Source: DYCT01 sp051875715 (GTDB lineage Bacteria; Bacteroidota; Bacteroidia; Bacteroidales; Bacteroidaceae). From it: DNA of 64,000 bases. Shown here piece after piece: positions 8,989 through 18,200 of this stretch (position 1 is the stretch's first letter; each line of letters begins with the position of its first letter). Both the position numbers and the translations under genes were made by a program. The stretch is from assembly GCA_051875715.1 (NCBI GenBank), contig JBJEHD010000023.1, forward strand, positions 8,700-72,699. Direction: 5' to 3'. The notes under the pieces were generated by a model. That model was not told the DNA's origin. It did no database searches and saw only the letters and a program-made list of their open reading frames with translations.

Positions 8989-9708
8989 TTCGCGTTTCTC
9001 CTGCCACATATACCACAAGAACAAAGCATTGCCTATCAGGTAACGCCTCCACATCCGGCGGGGCTCTTTAAGTAAACGGTAGGCCCACTCCAGCCCGTGG
9101 CGTTGCCACCAGGCTGGAGCGCGCTTTACCGTACCGGCATAAAAATCAAACACCGCACCGATGGTGCCGATGTGTCCGCCCACCTGCAAGTCGTCGAGAT
9201 GTGCATAAGCCCACTTCTCCTGCTTGGGGGCTGTCATCCCTATCCAAAGCAAGTCGGGGTGCGCCTCGTTGATGGCACGAATCATGGCCTCATTGTCCGC
9301 ATCAGAAAATTCGGCCTTGTAGGGCGGAGAATAGGTCAGCACACGGATGTGCGGATAGTCTGTCGCCGCCCGGCGACGGATGCGCTCAAGCACCTCCTCA
9401 CTGCTCCCCAGGAAAAAGCAGGAGCCTCCTCCCGAACGTTCCAACTTATCCATCTCGAAAGCAAACAGGTCGGCGCCTGCCACCCGGTCAATGTCCTCAC
9501 AACACAAACGGCGCTTGGCCTTCACAATGCTGATGCCGTCGGCTATCAGCACATCGCCCTTCATCAAAGCCTCGGCAAAGAGGGGATCACGGCGGGCGGT
9601 ATTGTAAGAATGCGCATTGATGGTATTGATGAGCAACTTGCCGGCAGGCAGCAGGGCCAAATCGGAGTGGAAACTCATCACTTGAAGGTCTTTCAGTCGG
9701 AACTTCAT
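8983..9708 (-). CDS. WecG/TagA/CpsF family glycosyltransferase (GT26)
   Basis: This 241-residue cytoplasmic or membrane-associated enzyme matches the family that transfers N-acetylmannosamine or its uronic acid to lipid-linked acceptors in surface polysaccharide synthesis. Visible signatures are NTINAHSYN near residue 30, LIADGISIV near 53 and WIGMTAPKQEKWA near 155. The C-terminus is basic and hydrophobic (LIGNALFLWYMWQEKRES), consistent with membrane association. It is last in a minus-strand series lepA-nhaA-this gene. The acceptor and sugar are not predictable. Confidence 0.85.
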   Translation of the reverse strand: MKFRLKDLQVMSFHSDLALLPAGKLLINTINAHSYNTARRDPLFAEALMKGDVLIADGISIVKAKRRLCCEDIDRVAGADLFAFEMDKLERSGGGSCFFLGSSEEVLERIRRRAATDYPHIRVLTYSPPYKAEFSDADNEAMIRAINEAHPDLLWIGMTAPKQEKWAYAHLDDLQVGGHIGTIGAVFDFYAGTVKRAPAWWQRHGLEWAYRLLKEPRRMWRRYLIGNALFLWYMWQEKRES

Positions 9709-9753
9709 AAAGCGGAACGTGCTATGATTTCTATCAATATCTCAAAAGAATGG

Positions 9754-11076
9754 TCAACGCCGTTTCGGCAATACCAAATGCAGGAAGACATATCCCAGCA
9801 AACCGGAGATAATGGTGCCAAGCGTCACACCCAGTTTGGCCTGGTTGAGCAGTTCGGGGTGATTGCCAAACGAAAGGTTGGCAATGAACAACGACACGGT
9901 GAACCCGATGCCGCCCAACATGGCAATACCGGCCACACCGCTCCAATTGACCCCGGTAGGCAAGTCGACAATACGGCTCTTCACGGCAGCAAACGTAAAT
10001 AGGAAGATGCCCGAGAACTTACCCACAATCAAGCCCAAGGCTACGGCCAACGTAACTACGCCGACGAGTTCGCCCTCGCCTCCGAGCACCACACCGGCGT
10101 TGGCAAACGCAAAGAGCGGCAACACGAAGAAGTTGACAAACGTATGCAATCCGTCCTCCATGGCCTGCATCGGACTGATGACGTGGTCCGAAGCGGTTTC
10201 CAGACGTTTGAGGCTGGCAATCTGCTCGTTCGTCAAGATGATGCTATTGTCCTTGGTGTTGGCAGGGAAGCGGTTGATGCTACGGCGAATGCGTTCGATA
10301 TAGTGGCCGATTTTCAACTTCGGACGAGCCGGCACGAACATGGCCACCAACACACCCGCGATGGTGCTATGGATGCCGGACTGGAGAAAAAGATACCAGA
10401 TGGCAAGGCCGATAAAAAGGTAATAAATCTGGCTGCCCACAGCCCGCCGATTGCCTATCCACAACAAGAGGAAGAGGGGAAGCGAAGCCAACAGATAGCC
10501 CACGGCCAAATTGGTGCTATAGAACAAGGCGATGACGAGGATGCCACCGATGTCGTCGATGACAGCAAATGCAGTCAGGAAGACCTTCATGCCAAGCGGC
10601 ACACGCTGTCCCAGCAGGCTGAGCACACCCAACGAGAAAGCGATGTCAGTGGCCATCGGGATGGCCAGACCATTCATACCTACTCCCCCGCCCTTGCTGC
10701 ATACGAAACTGTAGACCAATACAGGAAGGAGCATACCACCGCAAGCTGCTATGAACGGCAGGGCAGCTTTCTTAACAGAGGAAATTTCACCCACCAGCAG
10801 TTCGCGCTTGATTTCCAGTCCAACCATAAAAAAGAAAACTGCCATCAGACCGTCGTTGATAAACGTCAGCAAGGTAAGCGGATGGCCATGGTGCGAAAAC
10901 AGGTTGAATGAACCGATGCGGAGGGCTACCTCCTGGTTCAGGAATGCATTGTAGGCCGGTCCCAAGGGCGAGTTGGCAACGATGGCGGCCACGATAGCAG
11001 CGACAAACAGAACAGAACTGGAACTTGTCGTACTGTGAATAAACCGATTGATGGTTTTTGCGGGATTAAGACTCAT
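9754..11076 (-). CDS. nhaA: Na+/H+ antiporter NhaA
   Basis: This 440-residue inner-membrane antiporter exchanges H+ for Na+. The family signature AVIDDIGGILVIALFY carries the paired Asp residues equivalent to D163/D164 of E. coli NhaA, and about twelve hydrophobic segments are spread along the protein. I chose the ATG at 11076 (MSLNPAKTINRF). The longer frame to 11262 adds 62 basic residues that overlap lepA and do not resemble NhaA. It lies 53 bases downstream of lepA. Confidence 0.92.
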   Translation of the reverse strand: MSLNPAKTINRFIHSTTSSSSVLFVAAIVAAIVANSPLGPAYNAFLNQEVALRIGSFNLFSHHGHPLTLLTFINDGLMAVFFFMVGLEIKRELLVGEISSVKKAALPFIAACGGMLLPVLVYSFVCSKGGGVGMNGLAIPMATDIAFSLGVLSLLGQRVPLGMKVFLTAFAVIDDIGGILVIALFYSTNLAVGYLLASLPLFLLLWIGNRRAVGSQIYYLFIGLAIWYLFLQSGIHSTIAGVLVAMFVPARPKLKIGHYIERIRRSINRFPANTKDNSIILTNEQIASLKRLETASDHVISPMQAMEDGLHTFVNFFVLPLFAFANAGVVLGGEGELVGVVTLAVALGLIVGKFSGIFLFTFAAVKSRIVDLPTGVNWSGVAGIAMLGGIGFTVSLFIANLSFGNHPELLNQAKLGVTLGTIISGLLGYVFLHLVLPKRR

Positions 11077-11129
11077 AATACTTATAATGAATGTTTTACA
11101 GAATCGTTGTTTGGGGAATCGGTGCGAGA

Positions 11130-12911
11130 TTAATCCAACTTGAGCACGGCCAAGAAGGCTTTCTGCGGCACTTCCACGTTGCCAATCTGCTTCATGCGCT
11201 TTTTCCCTCGCTTTTGTTTCTCCAATAGTTTTCGCTTGCGGCTGACGTCGCCTCCATAGCATTTGGCTGTCACGTCCTTACGCACAGCCTTGATGGTTTC
11301 GCGCGCAATGATTTTCGCACCGATGGCCGCCTGTATGGCAATCTCGAACTGCTGGCGCGGAATCAGTTCTTTCAGTTTCTCACACATGCGACGTCCCAAC
11401 TCGTAGGCATTGTCGAAATGAGTAAGAGTGGACAAGGCATCCACCGGTTCGCCGTTGAGCAAGATATCCAATTTCACCAGTTTCGAGGGGCGAAATCCGT
11501 CTTGATGGTAGTCAAACGAAGCATATCCTTTGGAGATGCTTTTCAGCTTATCGTAAAAATCGATGACGATTTCGCCCAGCGGCATGTGGTAGAACAGTTC
11601 GACACGATTTCCCGAGATGTATTCTTGTTTGAGGAGTTCTCCACGTTTTCCCAAACAGAGGGTCATGATAGGGCCGATGTAGTCGGTCGTCGTGATGACG
11701 GACGCTTTGATGTAGGGTTCCTCGATGTGGTCGATCAACGTAGGGTCTGGCATTCCACCGGGATTATGCACTTCGGTCATGTTCCCCTGCTTGTCGAAGA
11801 TGCGGTACGAAACGTTTGGAACGGTCGTGATAACATTCATGTCAAACTCTCGATCGAGTCGCTCCTGCACGATTTCCATGTGAAGCAGACCGAGGAATCC
11901 GCACCGGAAGCCGAAGCCCAGGGCTAATGAAGATTCGGGCTGGAAGGTGAGCGAAGCATCGTTTAGTTGAAGTTTCTCCAACGACGATCGCAAGTCCTCG
12001 AAGTCTTCCGCTTCGATGGGATACACACCGGCAAAGACCATGGGCTTGACTTCCTCAAAACCGGAGATAGCCTTGGAACAAGGACGGGCAATGTGGGTGA
12101 TGGTGTCGCCCACTTTTACCTCGCGCGACGTCTTGATGCCGGAAATGATATAGCCCACGTCGCCCGTGCGCAATTCCTTTCGGGGAATCATGTCCATCTT
12201 CAGCACACCGATTTCGTCGGCGTCATATTCCTTGCCGGTATTGAAGAATTTCACCTTATCACCCGTACGGATGATGCCGTTTTCTATCTTGAAGTAGGCG
12301 ATGATACCTCGGAACGAGTTGAAGACAGAGTCGAAAATCAAGGCTTGCAGCGGTGCTTGTTCATCTCCCACCGGATGAGGAATGCGCTCTACCACGGCCT
12401 GCAGTATTTCCTCCACCCCCATGCCCGTCTTGCCTGATGCACGGATGATTTCTTCGCGTTTGCAACCCAGCAGTTCGATGATTTCGTCTTCGACCTCGTC
12501 GGGCATGGCGCTGGCCATATCGCATTTGTTGATGACTGGGATGATTTCCAAATCATGTTCTATGGCCATGTAAAGGTTGGAGATGGTCTGCGCCTGCACA
12601 CCCTGCGAAGCATCGACAATCAGCAAGGCACCTTCGCAAGCCGCGATGGAACGCGACACTTCGTAGGAAAAGTCCACGTGCCCCGGTGTGTCGATAAGAT
12701 TGAGAACGTATGTTTCGCCTTGGTAGGTATATTCCATCTGAATGGCATGGCTCTTGATGGTGATGCCGCGTTCGCGTTCCAAATCCATGTCGTCGAGCAT
12801 CTGTCCTTCGGTCACCTGTATGGTGTGGGTGAATTCGAGCAGACGGTCGGCCAAGGTCGATTTTCCATGGTCTATATGGGCGATGATGCAGAAATTACGT
12901 ATATGCTTCAT
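11130..12911 (-). CDS. lepA: elongation factor 4 (LepA)
   Basis: This 593-residue translational GTPase acts on stalled or mis-translocated ribosomes. G1 is AHIDHGKSTL (from residue 12), the G3 region is DTPGHVDFSYEV, and G4 is NKCDMASA. The C-terminal LepA-specific domain has VRKDVTAKCYGGDVSRKRK and ends QKAFLAVLKLD. Length and domain order are full. A good promoter sits immediately upstream on the minus strand, and nhaA and the glycosyltransferase gene follow in the same direction. Confidence 0.97.
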   Translation of the reverse strand: MKHIRNFCIIAHIDHGKSTLADRLLEFTHTIQVTEGQMLDDMDLERERGITIKSHAIQMEYTYQGETYVLNLIDTPGHVDFSYEVSRSIAACEGALLIVDASQGVQAQTISNLYMAIEHDLEIIPVINKCDMASAMPDEVEDEIIELLGCKREEIIRASGKTGMGVEEILQAVVERIPHPVGDEQAPLQALIFDSVFNSFRGIIAYFKIENGIIRTGDKVKFFNTGKEYDADEIGVLKMDMIPRKELRTGDVGYIISGIKTSREVKVGDTITHIARPCSKAISGFEEVKPMVFAGVYPIEAEDFEDLRSSLEKLQLNDASLTFQPESSLALGFGFRCGFLGLLHMEIVQERLDREFDMNVITTVPNVSYRIFDKQGNMTEVHNPGGMPDPTLIDHIEEPYIKASVITTTDYIGPIMTLCLGKRGELLKQEYISGNRVELFYHMPLGEIVIDFYDKLKSISKGYASFDYHQDGFRPSKLVKLDILLNGEPVDALSTLTHFDNAYELGRRMCEKLKELIPRQQFEIAIQAAIGAKIIARETIKAVRKDVTAKCYGGDVSRKRKLLEKQKRGKKRMKQIGNVEVPQKAFLAVLKLD

Positions 12912-12934
12912 GAGTTCCTTTTTGGTTCAGCGTG

Positions 12935-12965
12935 CAAATATAAAGAGTTCCTCGCACATTTGAAA
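12935..12965 (-). promoter_or_regulatory. predicted lepA promoter
   Basis: On the minus strand TTTC (12965-12962) lies 19 bases before TATATTTG (12942-12935), a full -7 match. The lepA start codon is 23 bases downstream. The site begins just past the terminator of the upstream gene. Confidence 0.55.
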
Positions 12966-12967
12966 AT

Positions 12968-13001
12968 AAAAAAAAGCCTCACCGGCTGTCCCGGCAAGAC
13001 T
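12968..13001 (-). terminator. intrinsic terminator of the thioredoxin-like gene
   Basis: On the minus strand AGTCTTGCCGG and CCGGTGAGGCT form an 11-pair stem (three G-T wobbles) around a short loop, followed directly by eight T residues. It lies about 54 bases after the stop of the gene at 13055-13549 and separates it from lepA. Confidence 0.75.
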
Positions 13002-13054
13002 CACAATTTTGTTGTATCAGCAGGAAAGACGATCCCGGAGGTTCGATGCTTTTC

Positions 13055-13549
13055 TTATTGTAATAAGGAAGAGAGTTGGGCGGGGTCCACATTTTTGGCC
13101 ACGATAACGCCCTGCTCGTCGAGCAAGAAGTTGCGGAATCCCCGGTTCAAACGGTATTTGCGGTACAATGCCGACGACTCACCATCGGTCTCCACATAAC
13201 AGGATGCCACATCGAGGCCATCCTGACGCACCGTCTCGGCAAATACCGAATAATAATCATCGAACGAGACAGACACGGCCTCTACCGGCTGTCCGCAGCT
13301 ACGCAAAGCCTGACAAAGACGGGCGTTTTGCCGACGTGATGCGGCATCATAACTGGCCCAGAAACTCAGCAGGACGTAACGTCCTCGTAGTGAGTCGAGT
13401 GTCATCGGGCTGCGGCCCGAACAAGCTTCAAGTTGGAAATCGGGGGCTTTGTCGCCCACATTCAATCCCGTCGTTGGTTTGTCTTTCGCTACAAATGCTG
13501 TCAAAGAACTAAAGAGTAATACAACAAAAATCCATTTTACACGCTTCAT
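13055..13549 (-). CDS. thioredoxin-fold (AhpC/TSA-like) exported protein without the CxxC motif
   Basis: This 164-residue protein has a signal peptide (about residues 1-21) and then a TlpA/AhpC-TSA-like fold: VGDKAPDFQLEACSG, LDSLRGRYVLLSFWASYDAA and a C-terminal FRNFLLDEQGVIVAKN. Where redox members have WCxxC it reads WASYDAASRR, so both catalytic cysteines are absent. Only Cys residues outside the active site remain. A redox role is therefore unlikely, and a binding or structural role in the periplasm is an inference. The gene is monocistronic, with its own -7 element upstream and a strong terminator downstream. Confidence 0.7.
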   Translation of the reverse strand: MKRVKWIFVVLLFSSLTAFVAKDKPTTGLNVGDKAPDFQLEACSGRSPMTLDSLRGRYVLLSFWASYDAASRRQNARLCQALRSCGQPVEAVSVSFDDYYSVFAETVRQDGLDVASCYVETDGESSALYRKYRLNRGFRNFLLDEQGVIVAKNVDPAQLSSLLQ

Positions 13550-13677
13550 GTAATTCGGTTTTGGTTCATACTATCCGGGGCTGCGCGCAAGCAGCAGTTT
13601 CCGCCCGGACTATTGCAAACGGCTTAAATACTCTCCAAAAAACTGAGAATCAAAGCCTATCTGTAGGAAACTCGCTG

Positions 13678-13709
13678 CAAAGGTAAGGTTTTTTACCCAT
13701 TCCCTCCAA
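13678..13709 (-). promoter_or_regulatory. predicted promoter of the thioredoxin-like gene
   Basis: Minus-strand TACCTTTG (13685-13678) is a perfect -7 match. A weak -33 match lies about 21 bases upstream. The implied leader is over 120 bases and contains the hairpin at 13574-13609. Confidence 0.45.
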
Positions 13710-13846
13710 GCATATTGGGCATAAACCAGTGTTCCGACCCTTAAATTTTATGTTATTTAGCATGTTTTTACACCTGCTCGTATGCCCCGCCGGCCACATA
13801 AACGCATTTTCCAGACCGAAAACACACGAGTTGTTGTTTCTTTGCC

Positions 13847-13854
13847 TACCTTTG
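13847..13854 (+). promoter_or_regulatory. predicted -7 element for serB
   Basis: TACCTTTG matches the Bacteroides -7 consensus fully and lies 21 bases before the serB start. No convincing -33 TTTG is present at the usual spacing. Confidence 0.4.
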
Positions 13855-13875
13855 CATAACAATACCTTATTATAA

Positions 13876-15114
13876 ATGATGGAAGAAAAAGATACTGAAC
13901 TGATATTGATTCGCATCACAGGCGAAGATCGTCCGGGATTGACCGCTTCGATTACCGAAATCCTGGCCCAATATGATGTCACCATCCTCGACATCGGACA
14001 GGCCGACATCCACAATACGCTTTCGCTGGGCATCCTGTTTCGCACGGATCCCGCCCATTCGGGCCAGGTGATGAAGGAACTGCTGTTCAAGGCCTCGTCG
14101 CTCAACGTTACGGTGCGCTTCTTCCCCATCTCGACGGAAGAATATGAGAATTGGGTGAACATGCAAGGCAAGAACCGCTACATCCTGACTTTGCTGGGAA
14201 GGAGGCTTTCGGCCCGACAGATTGCAGCGGCCACCCGCATCCTAGCCGACCAGGGGCTGAACATCGATGCCATCAAACGCCTCACCGGCCGCATTCCTCT
14301 CGAAGAATCGAAAGCCAGCATCCGGGCGTGTATCGAGTTGTCTGTGCGAGGCACACCGCGCGACCGGGCTGCCATGCAGGCCGAACTGCTACGACTGTCC
14401 GGTGAGTTGGAGATGGACTTCTCTTTCCAACAAGACAACATGTACCGCCGTATGCGCCGGCTCATTTGCTTCGATATGGATTCTACCCTCATCGAAACGG
14501 AGGTCATCGACGAACTGGCCATGCGTGCCGGTGTGGGCGACCGCGTCAAGGCCATTACCGAACGGGCCATGCGCGGGGAGATTGACTTCACCGAGAGTTT
14601 CCGCGAACGGGTAGCCCTGCTGAAGGGACTCGACGAGTCCGTCATGAAAGATATAGCCGAAAACCTTCCCATCACGGAGGGCGTAGACCGATTGATGTTC
14701 GTGCTGAAGCAGTACGGCTACAAGATAGCCATCTTGTCCGGCGGATTCACCTATTTCGGCAATTATTTGAAAAACAAATATGGCATTGACTACGTCTATG
14801 CCAACGAGTTGGAAATTGTGGACGGCAAACTGACAGGACGATATCTGGGCGAGGTCGTAGACGGACGGCGGAAAGCCGAATTGCTGAAACTGATTGCCCA
14901 AGTGGAAAAGGTAGACATCGCACAGACCATCGCCGTGGGCGACGGGGCCAACGATCTGCCCATGCTGTCCGAAGCTGGACTGGGCATCGCCTTCCACGCC
15001 AAGCCCAAAGTGGCGGCCGGTGCCAAGCAGTCCATCAACACCATCGGGCTAGACGGCGTGCTCTACTTCCTGGGCTTTAAAGATTCTTACCTGGAAGAGC
15101 GAGGTCGCCTGTAG
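13876..15114 (+). CDS. serB: phosphoserine phosphatase with two N-terminal ACT-like domains
   Basis: SerB makes the last step of serine synthesis, dephosphorylating O-phosphoserine. The 412-residue protein has two ACT-like regulatory domains (about residues 8-90 and 100-180) and then a HAD phosphatase domain. The catalytic aspartates are D200 and D202 in FDMDSTLIETEV, and the Mg-binding loop is VGDGANDLPML near residue 355. The ACT pair suggests feedback control by an amino acid. The start is the first of two adjacent ATG codons. The TamB-like gene follows by about 90 bases. Confidence 0.93.
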   Translation: MMEEKDTELILIRITGEDRPGLTASITEILAQYDVTILDIGQADIHNTLSLGILFRTDPAHSGQVMKELLFKASSLNVTVRFFPISTEEYENWVNMQGKNRYILTLLGRRLSARQIAAATRILADQGLNIDAIKRLTGRIPLEESKASIRACIELSVRGTPRDRAAMQAELLRLSGELEMDFSFQQDNMYRRMRRLICFDMDSTLIETEVIDELAMRAGVGDRVKAITERAMRGEIDFTESFRERVALLKGLDESVMKDIAENLPITEGVDRLMFVLKQYGYKIAILSGGFTYFGNYLKNKYGIDYVYANELEIVDGKLTGRYLGEVVDGRRKAELLKLIAQVEKVDIAQTIAVGDGANDLPMLSEAGLGIAFHAKPKVAAGAKQSINTIGLDGVLYFLGFKDSYLEERGRL

Positions 15115-15203
15115 GTTGACGAGCGAAATGAAACCTGTTTTTTCAACACTATGAACTAAATTCTATCAAGACCGTAGGAAAAATAGCGCGCTGGATTCTC
15201 GGC

Positions 15204-18200
15204 TTGACCTTAGCGTTTTACCTGGGAATCTTCCTTCTGCTGAACGTACCCAGCGTGCAGCAACGAACGGCTATATGGCTATCTGACCAGTTGGCTTCTT
15301 TGTTACACACCGACATTGAGTTGGGTGGTTTTTCCATCGGTATTCCCAACCGGTTGGTCGTTGACCGACTGTCGCTGCGCGACCGCCAAGGCGAGGAGAT
15401 GTTCTATGCCACCCGAATTTCAGCCAAGATTCGCTTCCTTCCCCTGCTGCAAGGCGACATCGTGGTCGACAACATTCAGTTGTTCGGTTTTCATGCCGAC
15501 CTGAACCGACCGACACCCGATGCCGAGCCGAACTTCCAGTTCCTCATCGACACATTCGCCAGTACCGACTCCACCAAAAAATCGTCACCCTTGTATCTGC
15601 GTATCAACTCCCTGTTGCTGCGCCGAGGCCGGGTGTCCTACGATGTCTGGTCCGAGGCGGCTACTCCCGGTATATTCAATCCCTCTCACATCAGTTTGTC
15701 CGACATCCGTGCGAATATCTCGCTGAAAGAGTTCAGTCCCGACTCGCTCCACCTTTATGTGAAGCGCATCAGCATGGCCGAACAATCGGGGCTGGAGTTG
15801 CAAAAACTGTCGTTGCGGCTGACTGCCAACGCACACGAAGCCACGCTGAGCCAGACCGCCGTGGTGTTGCCTCGTTCTGAAATCCGTCTCGACACCCTGC
15901 GCCTGACCTACGACAGTCTATCAGCAACCCGATGGGGAGACGCCCACCTCCGAGGGGGAATACACCCTTCGTTCATCTGTCCGGCCGACCTTTCAGGCTT
16001 GGTCCCTGCTCTGACCTGTTTCACCGACTTGCTTCGGCTGGAAGGCCGTCTCGAAGGGACTCTGAACGACTTGTCCATCTCCGGTGTCGAAGCCTCCCTC
16101 GCCGATTGGTTTTCCCTCCGATGCCAGGGTGGCGTGGCAGGAATCTTCGATTCCGAACCTCCCCGCCTCCGTCTCAGCCTGACGCAATGCCGGCTGGGTG
16201 CACACGGCATCGAACGTCTTTTTCAGAATTTAGGAAAGAAAGCACCCGCCCCACTTGTCCGTTTGGGCGAAACCAATTTCGTCGGCCTCTTGTCCGGCCC
16301 ATCAGTCGGTCTGCGTGTGGGAGGCCAGCTGACCACCCAGTTGGGAAAGGTGAACACCAACCTGCAGATGCGCACCGACCCGACACTGGGTTACCGTTAT
16401 GCTGAAGGCTCGTTATTCACTGAATCATTCCAGTTGGGCACCATGTTGGGCGAAAAATCCGAGTTAGGCGACATTGGCTTCGAGTTGCAGACCACCTTCG
16501 CCCGACGGGGGCGTCGCAGCCCCACCGTCCGGGCCGCCGGACGCGTCACTACGCTGGAGTGGAAACGATACACCTACCACAACATCACCCTCGACGGGTT
16601 GTTCGAGCAAGGGGGCTTTGACGGACGCATCATTCTGGATGATCCACACGGGCACATGTGGCTCGACGGACACATCAACCTCGCATCATCCGACCCCGTA
16701 TTCCGCTTTCAAGCCCAGGCCGACCATCTGCAACTGCACGAATTGAACCTGGTTCCGCATCATCAGCCCACTGAACTGTCGGCTTCGGTTTATGCCGACT
16801 TTGTAGGCAATTCCATTGACAACATGATAGGCTTCGTCCGAATGGACAGTCTGGAGTATACACGTTCTGGACAGACATTCCATCTGGCCGAGACTCGTTT
16901 GGAAATCGACCGCACCGAAGACGAGGAAAAACGGTTGTGCTTCACCTCCCCCTTCCTGACGGCCTTGATTGAAGGAGACTATTCCTACCGCACGCTTCCT
17001 GCCAGTTTGTTGCAGACAGTAGGAAAGCACATCCCCGCGCTGGTGAGTCCCGTCCGTATGGGGCGCGCTCCGAAAAACCGATTTCGGTTTGACTTTTGCT
17101 TGCAAGAGACACGCCAACTGAGCCAGACCTTCGAACTTCCCTTCACAAACCATAACCGCGCCCGCCTGTACGGCTATGTCGACGATTACGCCGACCAATT
17201 GCGCATTGAAGGGCATTTCCCATCTTTCGTCTATGACGGGAAGTGGTTTGAGTCCGCTCTGCTGCGTATCGATGCACCGGCCGATGCCTTGACGGCCCAT
17301 TTGCGCGCCACCCAGCATCGAACGGGTGGCCAAGCGCTGAACCTCGCCATGGAGGCACAGGCGCACAACAACGAATTGTCTGCGGCCGTCAATTGGGGAA
17401 ATCAGTCGACAGCTACCTACTGCGGCCGACTCGACGTACTGACCCGGTTCGCCAAAGCCAACCCCACCGCACCCTTGCAAGCCGACATTCAGGTCCGGCC
17501 CGCACACATCGTCATCAACGACACCATTTGGACCCTCGACCCCGCACGTATCCTGGTCGACTCAGGCAAGGTTTGCATCGACCATTTCCGCTTCCACAGC
17601 CACGACCGCTACCTTAGTGCCGCAGGCCGCATCGGCCCCGAGGCATCCGATACCCTCACTGCCCATCTCGGCGACATTAGTATCGGCTATGTGTTCGATG
17701 TGGTCGGTCTGAAGGATGTCGATTTCGATGGACTGGCCAGCGGAGCAGCACGGGCTGAATCAGTGTTGGACAAGCCTCGCCTCGACGCCTCGCTACACGT
17801 CAAATCCTTCACTTTCAACGACGCACCGCTGGGCGACATGGATATAGATGGCCGTTGGGACCCTGTCGAAGAAGGCATCTTCCTTGATGCCCACATGCGC
17901 GAAGAAGGGCTCTCGGCCACCACGGTGCAGGGCTTCATCTATCCCAAAAAGAAGGGGCTGGACCTGCACATTGATGCAGACAACACCAACTTGTCTTTCC
18001 TACAGTACTATATGAAAAGCATTGCTTCCGATGTACGAGGACGCATCAAAGGCGGTGCACACTTCTACGGAGGTTTCAAGTCATTGATGCTGGAAGGAGA
18101 CGTCATGGCCGACGCCTCGCTCAAGTTCGACATTCTAGGGACTACCTTCTTTGTACGCGACTCCGTCCATATGCGTCCCTCCGAAATCCGTTTCGACCGT

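Larger units (their letters stand above)
13550..13875. other. divergent intergenic region
   Basis: This 326-base spacer separates the thioredoxin-like gene (minus) from serB (plus). It holds a -7 element in each direction. Near the thioredoxin-like gene there is an imperfect hairpin at 13574-13609 (TCCGGG pairing with CCCGGA around a GCTGC/GCAGC inner stem) that would lie in its 5' leader. I see no gene here; the minus-strand frame that crosses it is a serB shadow. Confidence 0.6.

Noticed and set aside
9754..11262. NhaA with a 62-residue N-terminal extension
   Set aside because: The extension lies inside lepA and is unlike the family; the ATG at 11076 gives the usual N-terminus.
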